From Leptodontidium sp. MPI-SDFR-AT-0119 (Eukaryota; Ascomycota; Leotiomycetes; Helotiales; Leptodontidiaceae): DNA of 64,000 nucleotides. Below the pieces are notes generated by a model. That model searched no databases and had not been told where the DNA came from. It worked only from the letters and a program-made list of their open reading frames with translations. The position numbers were made by a program, and so were the translations under genes. Below, in pieces: positions 23,699 through 35,684 of this stretch (position 1 is the stretch's first letter; each line of letters opens with the position of its first letter). The stretch covers positions 3,224,001-3,288,000 of the forward strand of contig JAHLEZ010000003.1 of NCBI GenBank assembly GCA_020726505.1. The letters are read 5' to 3'.

Positions 23699-25673
23699 TC
23701 AGCCGCTCAGCCACCCAAACACCTCCCTAATCCTCACCACATCCAATACACTCCTCCCCCGCCTCGCGGCCAACAGCCCCCAAACACCCGCGCCCAAAAT
23801 CCCCACAGCACCAACACCCACACTCCCAAGCACAACCAACAGCAACCTTGCCTGGCGGTCATCACTACTTACCACCTCCGCATACCTCTCATTCCCAAAA
23901 CTGACTCTCGAGTACTTCGTCCTCCAACCCAGACCCGGCAACCACACGCTCAGACCCTCTTCTAGCCATTTCCGGGCTTTGTAGAGCGGTGAGATGACGG
24001 AGGCGCGCATCTCGGTGTAATTCTGCAGCGCGAGCTCGTTGATAGCGTGTGCATCGGGTTGGCGGTAGGCAGAGTATGCTGAAAGTGCTTTGGCGCGGGC
24101 TGAGGCGTTGAGGGTGGATGATGGGAGAGTGTGCGAATCTAGGATTGAGAAGAGGACATTGACGTCCTCGAGACCAGCGTTCATGCCCTGTCCGTAGAAT
24201 GGCACCATGGCATGTGCAGCGTCTCCAATTATTACGACTGATGAGCCGTAGTGGTACGGTTGGCATTTAATGCTGATGAGTGGGAGATGTGGATTGGATT
24301 TGAAGGAGTGAATGAGTGTTTCGGGGGCGATTAGGGATGTTACGCCTGGGAAGTAAGTGTCGAAGAATGACGGAATGGTGGAGGGGTCGTTTTCTAGAGT
24401 GGCAATGTGAGAGGAGGGAAGGAAGAGCGTGCATGTGAAGGACCCGTCCTGGACGTGTTAGTATGCCTCATCCGAGGATTGGAAATTGAAGGGGCTGTAC
24501 CGAGCTGGGAATAGCGATGAACATAAATTCCTTGCCGGGCCAGATGTGGAGATGGTTCGGCGAGATGGCGAATCGTGATGCTGGATCCTGACCGGCTTTC
24601 AATTCTTTGGCTTCTATCGAGAACTCGCACCATAACGTGTCGATGTACGTTTGTTCGTAATCCAGACGTGCATACTTCATGAGATGATACCGTGCAGCAG
24701 AGTGTGCTCCATCCGCACCAATCATCAAGTCGAATTCAATTTCTACCTCTCGAGCTCGGGTTCCAGTGGTATCTTTTGAGGATTCCGAATGAGAAATTTC
24801 GAACCAGGCTTTGCGGTTTTTGAAATCGGCGCCTGTGAGCTTATGGTTGAAGAAGAATTTGACGTTGGGCATTGTCTCTAATTCATCGAGGAGGGTTTTG
24901 TTCAAGCCTCCTCGATCAACTGCATGCAGAGCCTGAAATGTACGTCAGAGCTGCCCACATGAAAGTTCGAAAGGGAGATGTACCCCTCCATGGACATCGT
25001 AGTCTTGGGACTGCTCGGTAAATTCTCCAGAGGAAGATTTGCCGTGGATCATTCGCCCTCGCATGGCGATTGTTTCACCGAGTACTTTCTCTATGAGATC
25101 AGGTTGACCTGAGTTTCTCATGGCATTTATGCCTCTCTCGGAGAGTGCTAGGTTGATTGACCTTGAGAAGTTGAGGGGTGTTGTTGAAGGGTCTCGGAGA
25201 TCTATAGCGGAGTCAGATGAAGCATTGCAAGAGCAAGAAACAATTGAAGCTGATTCGAATAAGACAACCGACAATTAGGCATCCATTAGTTCAATGGAGA
25301 CCCAAGATCTGGCTTATCTTAGTAGTATCTGACAAGGAAAATAGCAAACGAATGGCTTTAACTGGTCGCGTGACCAACCTTCCTTTCCTCCGTAATCATA
25401 TGAAAATCTCGCGTCAAGCTTGGCACTTATCAAGCTTTCAGGATACAGTTGAATGGCAAAACCCGCATAAACAACTGCATAGTCTAATATAAAACGGTTG
25501 TGGTGAAAGTGCAAGCGCCAAGCAACAAGCAGCAATACAATAGAGAACGTACCACTTCGAAGCTCATAGATCTCAACATCGTGATCTCTTTGGGCGGCAT
25601 AAAGCGCAGCAAGAGCACCAACTGGTCCAGCACCTACAACAACAGTCTTTTGTCTCTTCCCCTGTGAAGCCAT
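23699..25673 (-). CDS. BNA4: Kynurenine 3-monooxygenase
   Basis: Exons 25673-25553, 25201-24984, 24932-24501 and 24448-23699 give 506 residues, the usual size. The N-terminal FAD-binding [15 protein letters not shown] (about 13-27) is followed by the family segment [23 protein letters not shown] marks the start of exon 3, and the second FAD motif [11 protein letters not shown] is present. The ribityl/flavin-binding [20 protein letters not shown] is also intact. A C-terminal hydrophobic segment (about 465-490) fits the outer-mitochondrial-membrane anchor of this enzyme. It hydroxylates L-kynurenine to 3-hydroxykynurenine with NADPH and O2, a step in tryptophan breakdown and de novo NAD synthesis. 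Intron 1 is about 350 nt, much longer than the others here. The gene is divergent from map1. Confidence 0.95.
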
Positions 25674-26024
25674 AGTTGGCAAATTGTCGAGGAGGAAGAA
25701 AAAGTATAGAAGAAGAAAAGAGAGCTGGAAGGAGAAGGATCAATGACTGTTACAAATGAAGGGCAACCTCGGAGGCGGCCGCTTCGCTTCAAGTGAACTA
25801 AACTCACCCCTGCGGTGTTCTAGCCAGGCCAGTCATCGCGGCGGACTCGCGCCTTTTCTGTTGTGGTAGTACGACTAGAGCCATTTCAGAGTTCGAGGCT
25901 GACAAAATTCCTCTCCAAACTTTCTGCCCCGCCTCCACTACAAGTTTGTGCGAATAACCTCAGTTGTGCACAATTCTACTCTAATCGGATTTCCACCGAG
26001 TTTCTACTGAAGCTGTGCGCAGAT
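25674..26024. promoter_or_regulatory. Divergent KMO-MAP1 promoter region
   Basis: The 351 bp between the two starts serve both genes. A NotI-like GC-rich patch (GGCGGCCGC) at about 25775 stands out against the flanks. No specific factor site is assigned. Confidence 0.45.
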
Positions 26025-27440
26025 ATGGCCTCAGAAGCACCCCCGCGCAAATGTATCGGCCTCGACTGCGACAATGATGCTGGTACTTTGCAATGTCCTA
26101 CCTGCCTCAAGCTGGGAATCAAAGACAGCTTCTTCTGTTCGCAAGACTGCTTTAAGAGGAGTTGGGTAAGTTGCCTCTCCGAATACCTAAGTCCAGCTCT
26201 GTGGTGTGGAGGTACAGCAAGCTTTGCGCCCGATCAACAAGCTAACCACCTCCCAGAGTACTCACAAAGCCCTCCATAAATCCAAGGGTAACTTCCTCAG
26301 TAATTTCATAACCCCGAAAGTTGTCTCTGAACCCGATCCAGACACAGGCACCTACGATCCCTTCCCAACATTTCCCTACACCGGCCCTCTGCGACCTGTT
26401 TACCCACTCTCCGAAAGGCGCAAGGTCCCAAAAACGATACAACATCCCGACTACCACAAGGATGGCATTCCACATAGCGAACAGACATTCCCTGGCCGAA
26501 CGAAGATTGAGATATTAGACAAGGCGGGTCAGGAGGGTATGCGGAAGGTATGCAGGCTGGCGAGAGAGGTTCTGGATATTGCTGCGGCTGCTGCGGTACC
26601 TGGTGTTACGACAGATTATATTGACGAGATCGTACACAATGCCTGTCTTGAGAGAAATGTATGGATTGCCAACCCTCCGGCTGTAGAGGTTTACTGACTC
26701 CTCTGACAGTCATACCCCTCGCCACTTAACTACGGCCATTTCCCTAAATCCGTATGCACATCTCTTAACGAAGTCATCTGCCATGGAATCCCGGATCAGC
26801 GAGTATTGGTTGATGGAGACATTCTTAACATCGACGTTACATTATACCATGGTGGATATCACGGCGACCTGAACGAGACATACTACATCGGTGACAAGGC
26901 AAAGGCAGATCCAGACAATGTCCGAGTGGTTGAAGCTGCGAGAGAATCTCTCAACGAGGCCATCAAGGCTGTCAAGCCAGGAGGACTTTTCCGAGAGTAT
27001 GGAAACATTATCGAGAAGCATTGCAAGTCAAAAAAGTGCAGTGTTATCCGGACATACTGTGGACATGGTATTAACAGCTTATTCCATTGCTCGCCAAATA
27101 TCCCACATTATGCCAAGAACAAGGCTGTCGGTGCTGCGAAGGAGGGAATGTGCTTTACCATCGAACCTATGGTTGCGTTGGGCACGTATAGGGATAAAAC
27201 ATGGCCAGATGACTGGACCAGTGTGACGCAGGATGGAAAGAGGACAGCCCAATTTGGTACGTTGTCCACTGCTGCCTGTTGTCCACACGTACGTACTAAC
27301 TTTACGCAGAGCATACCTTGTTAGTGACAGCTGATGGAGTAGAGGTCTTGACGGCAAGATTTCCAGATTCTCCTGGAGGACCAATTCCAATGCCAATTGT
27401 AGAGGGGACTAATGGGGAGAAGGTTGAAGCTGCGAAATGA
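26025..27440 (+). CDS. MAP1: Methionine aminopeptidase type 1 (cytosolic)
   Basis: Exons 26025-26165, 26257-26658, 26710-27256 and 27310-27440 give 406 residues. The N-terminus holds the eukaryotic MetAP1 zinc-binding region (C-x4-C...CPTC...[12 protein letters not shown]), which contacts the ribosome. The pita-bread catalytic domain follows: HGIPD with the substrate His, [16 protein letters not shown] with two metal-binding Asp, GHGI with the metal His, FTIEPM and QFEHT with the two Glu ligands. It removes the initiator Met from nascent proteins co-translationally. [18 protein letters not shown] directly follows intron 2, as in other fungi. All key residues are intact. Confidence 0.95.
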
Positions 27441-28174
27441 TACCCTCGAGCTTTGAGTTAAAGGAAGCATGGGCAGGTCACCTTGTAGAATAGCACATCA
27501 TGCGCATGAACATAAACCAATACACAGGAGCGCGAGGAGACACAGTGTCTTTTCAAAGCGTTGATGTTGTCTTCATTCTTTGCCTCTAAATGTCACCAGT
27601 GAATGTCAAGACTCGATCCCATGACATGTGAGCGACCCTCGACTGGAAAGCTGGGGCTATCAGTAAGCGAGCCAATCAAGCCACCTCCCGACTTGAGCTT
27701 CTGGATTTGCCCTGGCGCCGTGTGCTGCCACGAAAACAGCTCCACCACGCGAGAGAGGAGCCTCACAGCCCAGGGCATTTCATCATTCAGTCAGATCTTC
27801 GTCCAACTCGACCTCGACCTTGACCTTGACCACCTCGCGATCCTCCACGTGCAACAACAGCTACAATAGCTTCAAGCTCCCAGTCCACGCCATCCCATCC
27901 ACTCCTCACCCCTTGAACCCCTCGTCTCGCCACCTCGAGTCAAATTCAACAGCATCCCCCGCCTCCTCTCCACTTCTTCGTAGCCTCCCTCCCAACTACT
28001 ACGAAAACCCTTTCCGGCGCAACGCACGCAACGCAAGCAAGCTTCACCACCACGACACAACTCTACACTACAAGAATCTTCACTGCGACTGCGTGGTGAT
28101 TGAGAATACACGGGAACCCCATCGTTGTCTGTTTCCGCGCGACCCTTCGCGCCAATTCCACATAGCCCATCATG
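27441..28174. other. Intergenic, CT-rich 5' leader of erv14
   Basis: 3' flank of map1 and long pyrimidine-rich leader of erv14. Long ORFs here (27603-28266, both strands) are low-complexity by-products of the CT/CA-rich sequence. Confidence 0.5.
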
Positions 28175-28959
28175 ATGTCCGGCGAGGCATGGCTGTACCT
28201 ATTGGCGGTACTAATCAATGCCGTCAACCTGTTCCTGCAGGTCTTCTTTACGATCATGTACAGTGATTTGGAATGGTGCGTCTCGTCATCCTCTTCCCGT
28301 CCATCTTTCTGCAGAAGCTAGGCTGGCTCCGGATCAAGGAAGCTGGCACGATAAGGACAGCTTCACTCCAGCCGCATTGGCAGAACTTGCCAAATATTAT
28401 TTCTTGAAGAATATTGGCTAATGGAGCTTGCATACAGTGACTACATCAACCCTATCGACCTTTGCAACCGCCTCAACACCTATATCATGCCCGAAGCTGC
28501 CGTCCATGGCTTCTTGACCTTCCTCTTCCTTATCAACGGGTACTGGGTTGCACTTCTACTCAACATCCCTCTTTTGGCATTCAATGTCAAGAAGTACGTA
28601 CACAAACTTTCAATCCTGCCCTGAGCTCCGTTCAACCCCAAATGTGGAGAGGGGTTTAGCTGCAATTTTTGGCTTTGTCAGGACCCATCTGACTGATTGG
28701 ACTTTTAGGAGACTTGACAACGCACACTTGTTGGACGCTACGGAGATCTTCAGGAAACTCAATGTTCATAAGAAGGTAAGAATTCCTTTTCAAATGGTGG
28801 TTGAAGGGCGGTTGCAGGGTGGTTCAAGTTGGGGTAGCTACAGAGTGGGGGCTAACCTTCGCATAGGAATCTTTCATCAAGCTTGGCTTCCACTTGGTTA
28901 TGTTCTTCTTTTATCTTTATTCGATGATAGTGGCTCTTATAAGAGATGAGTCCCATTGA
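28175..28959 (+). CDS. ERV14: COPII cargo receptor Erv14 (cornichon family)
   Basis: Exons 28175-28275, 28438-28593, 28709-28775 and 28867-28959 give 138 residues, the exact family size. The sequence shows the cornichon signature: [20 protein letters not shown], then [20 protein letters not shown] spanning intron 1. The cargo-binding segment [19 protein letters not shown] ends at intron 3. Three hydrophobic helices are evident. Erv14 escorts long-TM-domain secretory cargo from the endoplasmic reticulum to the Golgi in COPII vesicles. An alternative ATG 3 nt upstream (28172) would add one Met. Compared with other Erv14 proteins, the end IRDESH carries two or three extra residues. Confidence 0.95.
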
Positions 28960-29577
28960 CTTGATTCTGCGATCAGAGTAAAATACGCGGAGGCATGAGT
29001 TTGGTGGTGGTGGTTGTGGTGTAGCTAAGTGAGCGTGGTGGAAGCGAAAAGGAGGTTGGACGGAGGGAGTCGTGTTAAGCGAGGCGGTATAAGGTGTATA
29101 GAGAGGCGAGGACAGGATAATACGTATGGGAACATTCAACGACTAGACATGACGGACGGCGGCTAGGAGTCTCGTGCTTCATTTGATGTGCTGCGCGGCA
29201 TGGGCATATTCGCTTCGGGACCTCTCATTGGGGTTGTTCGTGGATAGATACGAAGGAATGCTGGCAAGAGCATCTTTTGATCTTATCTGTAGTAGTTAAT
29301 AATGATTGCGATAAAAGCTTTCTAGTGTAGGCTATGGTTTGAATGTCTAAGTGAATTTCAGGACTTTGAGTAGTTTTTTGATATCTAGAATGCTATCACG
29401 TGTGATCTGCCAAGATTAAGCTCGTCACTAGCGCGGGTCGTTCTTTGAGTTGTTGGTTCTAACATGGGGAAACAAATTCAACTTGCGACACTTCTTCTAC
29501 AGCTCTATTCACGTCAACAACCCTACCCGCTCAACTCCTCCTAGATACCCATACGACTCATCTACCTCGCAATCAAA
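28960..29577. other. Intergenic between erv14 and prp17
   Basis: No gene seen. A TCAC(A/G)TGTGATC palindrome-like site at about 29397-29407 lies about 180 bp upstream of prp17. Confidence 0.4.
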
Positions 29578-31155
29578 ATGGCGGACTTCGGGGCCTACCC
29601 GCCCAACATGGCGCCTCAGAACGCCCTAATAGTACGACAAGCAGCAGGCCAAAACCACGAAGTCGTCCAATACACAGCAGAAGACCTGTCGCGCCCAACC
29701 CAAGGACCAGCAAACCCCTTCAAAGATGAGGTCAATTCCCTAAAGCGCAAGAACGTTCTCACTGGATATGCGGAGGAGACGTATATCAGCGAACATACCT
29801 TCCGGAGTCAGCATCGAGCTGTAGAGCGTGGACCAGGCAGAGGTTACCAGGGTGCACAGGCACAGAAAGTCGAAGCTGCACGGATACGAGCGAAGAGGCA
29901 GAAGAAGGGCGATGCGACTGTTGCGGAAGGTGAGAATGCGTATGTTGGTCCTTGGGCCAAGTACAAGCAAGTTGAATATGAGGACGTTGAGGAAGGAGAC
30001 GAGCTAGCGAGTGACGAGGAGTATGAGGAAGTAGAGGAGGAAGACGTGATAGAAAGTGGTGCTGTGGTTCCCGCGTTACCGCAGGCAATTGCTAAGCGGA
30101 AAGAGGCTGAGGAGCTGGGTGCTGAGACGTCGAAATTCGAGGGCAGTGAACAATACGATTACCAGGGCCGGACGTACATGCATATTCCCCAGGATCTGGA
30201 TATCGATCTACGGAAGGAGCCTGGAAGTTCGAAGAATTACGTGCCGAAGAAATTGGTGCATACTTGGAAGAGCCATACGAAACCTATCGCTGGACTGCGC
30301 TTCTTCCCTGGTTCGGGCCATTTGCTGCTTTCCGGAAGTGCAGATACGACGGTCAAGATTTGGGATGTGTATCATCAAAAGGAGTTATTACGGACGTATT
30401 CTGGACATACGAAGGCGTTGTCGGATATCACTTTCAATACTTCTGGAACACAATTCCTCTCAGCCTCCTACGATCGCATGATGAAGCTATGGGATACCGA
30501 GACAGGACAATGTATTAATCGCTTCACGACAGGCAAAACACCTCATGTTGTGAAGTTCAATCCCTCACCTGAACACTCAAACGAGTTCTTGGCTGGTATG
30601 TCAGACAAAAAGATCATCCAATTCGACATCCGCACGCGCGAGATTGTGCAAGAATACGACCACCATCTCGCAGCTATAAACACCATCACATTCGTCGACG
30701 ACAACCGCCGCTTCATGACCACCTCCGACGACAAATCCCTTCGCGCATGGGACTACAACATCCCAGTCCCTATCAAATACATCGCCGAGCCACACATGTA
30801 CGCCATGACACGAGCATCCGCCCACCCATCCGGCAAATACGTAGCGCACCAATCATCAGACAACAATATCTTCGTGTACGGCGCGAACGACAAGTTCAGA
30901 CAGAACAGGAAGAAGGTGTTCAAGGGCCACAACAACGCCGGCTATGCCATCGACGTGGCGTGTAGTCCTGACGGCCAGTTCGTTGCCAGTGGCGACAGTG
31001 GTGGATATGTCTGCTTCTGGGACTGGAAGACTTGCAAGATGTGGCATAAGATGCAGGCTAGTGATGGGGCTGTTACGTGCGTCGAGTGGCATCCTCAGGA
31101 GACGAGTAAGGTTGTTACGGCGGGCTTGGATGGGGCTATTAAATATTGGGATTAG
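29578..31155 (+). CDS. PRP17: Pre-mRNA splicing factor Prp17 (CDC40)
   Basis: An intronless ORF of 525 residues. The N-terminal third is charged and disordered and includes the Prp17 hallmark segments GYAEETYISEHTFRSQHR and YVGPWAKY. The remainder forms a seven-bladed WD40 propeller starting near LVHTWKSHTKPI; WD-type repeat ends include VKIWDVY, MKLWDTET, IQFDIRT, LRAWDYN, VCFWDWK and IKYWD at the very C-terminus. Prp17 joins the spliceosome for the second catalytic step and is also linked to cell-cycle progression in yeast. The lack of introns in a splicing-factor gene within an intron-rich window is notable but not rare. Confidence 0.95.
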   Translation: MADFGAYPPNMAPQNALIVRQAAGQNHEVVQYTAEDLSRPTQGPANPFKDEVNSLKRKNVLTGYAEETYISEHTFRSQHRAVERGPGRGYQGAQAQKVEAARIRAKRQKKGDATVAEGENAYVGPWAKYKQVEYEDVEEGDELASDEEYEEVEEEDVIESGAVVPALPQAIAKRKEAEELGAETSKFEGSEQYDYQGRTYMHIPQDLDIDLRKEPGSSKNYVPKKLVHTWKSHTKPIAGLRFFPGSGHLLLSGSADTTVKIWDVYHQKELLRTYSGHTKALSDITFNTSGTQFLSASYDRMMKLWDTETGQCINRFTTGKTPHVVKFNPSPEHSNEFLAGMSDKKIIQFDIRTREIVQEYDHHLAAINTITFVDDNRRFMTTSDDKSLRAWDYNIPVPIKYIAEPHMYAMTRASAHPSGKYVAHQSSDNNIFVYGANDKFRQNRKKVFKGHNNAGYAIDVACSPDGQFVASGDSGGYVCFWDWKTCKMWHKMQASDGAVTCVEWHPQETSKVVTAGLDGAIKYWD

Positions 31156-31906
31156 AGGGAGGAGTTTAATTGAGGAAACTGAGGAAGAAGCGAGATGCAT
31201 TGCCGGCGTTTTGAAAAGGGATAGGAGATTGAGAAATTACATCTCCTTTCGTATCCATTTGCATTTTGTTTTTGTTCGGATCGGATTCTGTAGGAATATC
31301 ATCACACCCTCGCGTGTGCAAAATGGACAAACGAAAGCTTTCTGACCTGCTAGGCTGCCATCACTTCTGTTACATATTTCCTTCGCATTCATAGCTTTCA
31401 TTACGGCACCTCGGTCCAGTGAGGCCTGCAGTTGCTTTTCTTCTATCTCGCTATTTCTGGTTTACAGCGAGATAACAAACCCTTCAGCAGTGGGTTTCAA
31501 GTGCAGCCCGGCTGCTTGCCTTAGTATTCAGTCAGTCAGTACTTCGTCCTTGCATCGCTTAATGCTTCAGGATTCACATTCGACGAGCCAAGTCCAGTGG
31601 CTGAGCACAGCCACCCGCCTAGCTTAGGTGCCTCGGGACTCTTTTGCAACTAAACCTCTCTCTCTTCTCATCATCTTCCAAAACAGTTTCATTGTCAGTA
31701 TCATTATTTCTCTTTCTCTCGTTCTCCTAAAGAATCCAAAAGACCGAAGTCCTCACCCCATCCCCGTCCATCACCTCAGAAAATCCTACCTACTTACACT
31801 ATAGTACCAACTCAGCACCAACTAAAAAAAACGCCATGAGATGAAATGGCATAAAATGACATAACATCTCCCATTGCGGCACCAACAATTAATTACCGAG
31901 GAAAAC
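31156..31906. other. Intergenic region
   Basis: 3' flank of prp17 and a pyrimidine-rich leader of the next ORF. No convincing gene. Confidence 0.5.
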
Positions 31907-32488
31907 ATGCCTCCTCCACCAAAACCACCCCCACCCCCAGATGCCAAACCCAATGCCCCGGGTCCAGAATGGTACGCTTCCACTTCCACTTCCACCACCA
32001 CCTCAACCCTCACCATAATCTCCGCCCTCGACATCCTCGCCCACCTCCTCGCCCCAAAAGACCTCATCCGCATCCCAGGCAGCAACGCCAAGATCCCCGG
32101 CGAGATCAGACCTAGAACTAAGAGTCTCCAGCAGATCCTAAGGTGCGTGATGTTTTTTGAGGGGAGTGAGGGTGCGAGGGGGGAGATTAGGGGGAGGATG
32201 GAGAGGGTGATGAGGGAGGTGGAGGACTTTCTGGGGGAGGGGGTTGTGAGGGGGGTTTTAGGCGCTGGGTTTGAGGGGGGTGTGGGTGGGGGTAGGGCTG
32301 GAAAGGGGGGAGGGAGGAGGGAAGTGCTTTTTGGAAGGAAAATGAGTAGTGGTGAGTTGGAGAGGAGGAGGGGTGCGTTGGGGAAGGAGAGGAGGGAGAG
32401 GGTGTTGTGCCTGATGAGGGAGTTGGAGGGGAGGATTGAGAGTGATTTGAGGGGGGTGGAGGATGTGCTTTGGCCTAGGAGGATGTGA
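31907..32488 (+). CDS. Unrecognised small protein, Pro-rich N-terminus
   Basis: A continuous ORF of 193 residues from the ATG at 31907. It begins MPPPPKPPPPPDAKP, continues with a Ser/Thr-rich segment and a hydrophobic helix (TLTIISALDILAHLLAPKDLI), and ends in an Arg/Glu-rich helical part. The third base and the strand composition shift sharply within it: the first 200 bases are C-rich and the last 330 are G-rich, so long ORFs appear on both strands. This strand asymmetry weakens the case. The leader upstream is pyrimidine-rich, as for real fungal genes. No known family. Confidence 0.45.
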   Translation: MPPPPKPPPPPDAKPNAPGPEWYASTSTSTTTSTLTIISALDILAHLLAPKDLIRIPGSNAKIPGEIRPRTKSLQQILRCVMFFEGSEGARGEIRGRMERVMREVEDFLGEGVVRGVLGAGFEGGVGGGRAGKGGGRREVLFGRKMSSGELERRRGALGKERRERVLCLMRELEGRIESDLRGVEDVLWPRRM

Positions 32489-32603
32489 GATCCCTCCTTT
32501 TCTTTCTTTTTCTTTCTTTCTCTTTTGCCCAAGAAGAAAATGAAAATGCATTCTTACTTGGTTTATTTTCTTTCTTGTGCCTAGGAAAATGGAATAGAGA
32601 GGT

Positions 32604-32903
32604 ATGATGCTGATAGTGCTTAGAATCAAGTTCGACTCTTTACCTTCATCACCCGGAGGAGGCAGGGTTAGTTTAGTAGACGAAGAGTCTCCGTATTGGG
32701 TTGTACGCGCTTGGATCTGGGTGTGTGAGTTAACCGAGGAGATCTGGGAGGATGGAGGAGAGATTGCTCGCGGCATTATAGCCAGACTCTGGGGATCGAT
32801 GAGGAATTTGAATGTCTCGTTATGGACGGTGGGATTAGTTGTTGGTCTTGTGTTTGTGTATCTGTATATCCTACTTTCTCACCAATGGAGGGGGATTGTT
32901 TGA
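32604..32903 (+). CDS. Unrecognised tail-anchored-like small protein
   Basis: An ORF of 99 residues with a polar N-terminus (about 1-65, including an acidic WVCELTEEIWEDGGE segment) and one hydrophobic segment near the end (LWTVGLVVGLVFVYLYILL), followed by ten residues. That is the layout of a tail-anchored membrane protein. It could be the last exon of the preceding ORF, but no in-frame splice was found. Weak call. Confidence 0.35.
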   Translation: MMLIVLRIKFDSLPSSPGGGRVSLVDEESPYWVVRAWIWVCELTEEIWEDGGEIARGIIARLWGSMRNLNVSLWTVGLVVGLVFVYLYILLSHQWRGIV

Positions 32904-33465
32904 CCTGAAGAATTATGTGTAAGTGTAGGAGAAGATTAACAGGATTTTGATCTGCAAAATGTAGATTCGTGGTATTTGATATCCATTTTTTTGTCTGAAA
33001 GATTTAATGCACAGCCGCTCGAAAAATTCACCATGGTGTGTTTGGTTGACCCTTTGACTTCAACAGCAAGATGAAGTGAGCTGCAAAAACATTAAGAAGA
33101 CCGGGTTTGCTGTCTACTGACCACACTTGATGGTTTGGTTTGTTGACTTGCGTCTCGGTACCGAATTGTTAGCCTGTCCAATCCATCGGTAAGACCACGC
33201 CCCTACCTAACCGTCAATATACATGTATACATATATACTTTATCTAATATGAAAACAATCTCATTCTCGAGCTTAGCCTAATGTAAAGCAAAGCGTCTGG
33301 CTGTCAGTTGCCAGGTCGACATGACTTGTTATGCCAAATAACAAATAAGCGAGGCGAGTCGCACAAGGCGTCTCTGACAGACACACTGGCACGGCGACTT
33401 TCAATCTCGCAGCCGTCAATACTGCTGTGCGATTCGGATTGGTTGTCATGATGTATATCGCCGTA
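32904..33465. other. Intergenic region
   Basis: AT-rich; convergent 3' flanks. Nothing seen. Confidence 0.45.
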
Positions 33466-35684
33466 TCATCCCACCATACCATCACCAATCCTAGATCCCC
33501 TCCATACGGGCGCCGTATGTCGCCGAGCGGGCCCATGACATGAACCATCGGGCTGTTCTGAAACGCTCTCCACAGCTCCCTTTTCATCGATCTCCGCACT
33601 GACCCTCTGCTGCCCAACGATTCTCAGCCCCTCCCCAAAATTAATATCAGCTTCTCTACGCACCGGATCACGACCATACTCATACACAGCCTCGTCAGCA
33701 GATTCGTAACTCGGCCTCCCATCCCTATCTCTGCTCCTCTCACTAGAGCTCCTTGTAATAACACTACCCCTCCCGCTACTCACGCTCATCACACTACCCC
33801 TCTCACCTTGTCGTCTACTTTCTCGTATTTCGCTTCCTGATGCGGGCCTTGAGGGTGGCTTATCTTCTTTCTCTGTGCCTATCTCATCTCGAGCAAGTCG
33901 GTCCAGTTCTTCACTACGGCGATTGAAGGCTTTCTCCCAGACCATCCAGATAGCCAATGTGATGAGCGTTAAGGGAACAGTGATGGCCCAGTAGAACCAG
34001 AATCTGGGTTTGGCAACTCCGCTCCAGCTGTTAGCATCCCAGTCGAACAGGGGGACCGCGAACAGTGTGCTGATGAATGTGCCGGGGAGAACAACCATGG
34101 TGAGGAGGGAGATGGATTTCATTCTGAGATTGTCAGCGAGTCTTTCGCGACGGCGGAAGACCATTTTTCTAAGGGGAAATGGGTACAACGTACGCAGAGC
34201 TGTCTCGCTTGCTAGCAACCGCGATTGATTTGGAGTCTTTGGCGATCTCGATGTTTTGCTGTATGTCTCGCTGAGCGATGAAGTTGTAAACCTGTGTTGT
34301 GTCAGTGCCGGGTGGAAAGTCTCCGCATAAAGACAAACCGTTTGATTCTGGATCGTAGCAAGCTCTTTGTAATGTGCAAAGACATCAATCTGAGAAACTG
34401 TCAGTATAATTTCGCGTGAGCGGAAATTTCAAGGCAGGTCCTCGGCAGTGTCGAAGTCAACTACAACCAACCAGGTAAACTCACATGCATCGAAAGTTTA
34501 TTATGAGCCGCCCTCGAGATATCCAAAAGAATCTCCGAATCCCTTTCAAACCCCTCCCACTCTTCCTTATCTAACAGTCTAATAACCCTCCCTCCCTTCC
34601 TCACATCCAAAACACCCATCGAATCCTCAATAAACCCAAACAACCTCACCGCATTCTGAGCCCTCAGCCGATCCAGACTGATACTCTGACCCAAAAAGCT
34701 GAGGTCGAGGGTCATACTCGCCCAATCGTGCTCTTTCTCTTTACCATCTGGGTCGACTGCCCACATGGCTCCGACATGTCCTGTCTTTTTCTGGATGTCG
34801 AAAACGCGGCCGATGACATCACCGATGTTGCTCACGGCCCAGATGCTGTTAAGTTCAATGAAGAGAACGCAGAGCGGGAGAGGATGCGAGGCTAGTGTCT
34901 TGAAACTTCTGATGCCGCGCAGGAGGTCGGCTCGGTCGCCTTTGGATGTACTGCGTAGGAAGCCTCTCGTTATTCGTGTGCGGGCGTCCCAGGTGAATGT
35001 TATATTGTGATCGTCTGGTGCTGAGACCCCTTGGTCTATTATGAAGCCTGAGTTGGGTGTCAGTAATACAGTTTCTAATTGTATGATTCTAGATAGGGTG
35101 ATGTACCGATGTGAGAGTCTGAAAGGGGCCCGGCTAGTTCTGATAGTGTGTGTCGGCTGTAACAACCCCGAGAGGAGTAGTATCCTTGAAGAAACGAGAC
35201 AGGAAGCTTGAATTCCGACATGATTTTACGCATTGTATCTTTCGAGAAGCCAAATGTATCTCGCCAGCCACGTTTATATTGAATCGTTGAGATCCTGTCA
35301 CGTATCAGCCTGATCTTTCAATCTCATGCGATGCATCGAAGAGCAGAAAGATATACTCTTTTCTGATATCCTCAGAGGAGTTTGAGGCTTACAACAGTTT
35401 TGTACCACCACTTATGGTATTCATCTTGTCGTCCAGAGGCGGTTCTCTAACAAGCCATTCTGAGACCTCGTCATGATCAAGTCTTCCTTCCAGAACACTC
35501 ACACCGCCATCCTATATTCGTTAGTTCCGGATTGCATCAGTAGTCTTGAAGAATTTCCCACCGGATAGTTCCACATCTCAATATAAGAGCATCCGGACGG
35601 CACGAACATATCCTCTCTGTCTGATGGCCGAAAGACGCAATCATCGCTTATGTACCAGTCAAAACCCCTCCCATACTCCGCCAT
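33466..35684 (-). CDS. CorA-fold Mg2+-transporter-like membrane protein
   Basis: Seven exons: 35684-35562, 35511-35393, 35294-35107, 35047-34485, 34389-34339, 34291-34194 and 34123-33466. They give 599 residues. Two C-terminal transmembrane helices (SLLTMVVLPGTFISTLFAVPLF and FWFYWAITVPLTLITLAIWMVW) follow a long cytoplasmic helical region (VYNFIAQRDIQQNIEIAKDSK...KRDSSAMKS). This is the CorA layout common in fungal proteins of unknown function. The ion-selectivity motif GMN that follows TM1 in true CorA channels is absent. The N-terminal part contains RTRITRGFLRSTSKGDRADLL. A 150-residue Ser/Arg-rich tail ends the protein. The first ATG that keeps the frame is at 35684; no upstream ATG is open. 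Magnesium transport is therefore not assured. Confidence 0.78.

Noticed and set aside
27603..28266. Overlapping long ORFs on both strands before erv14
   Set aside because: They arise from CT/CA-rich leader sequence with few stops; no domain or splice structure.
31822..32532. Minus-strand 236-residue ORF antisense to 31907-32488
   Set aside because: Product of the strong strand asymmetry (low-complexity Ser/Pro/Leu); the plus-strand ORF has the better start context, though it is itself uncertain.
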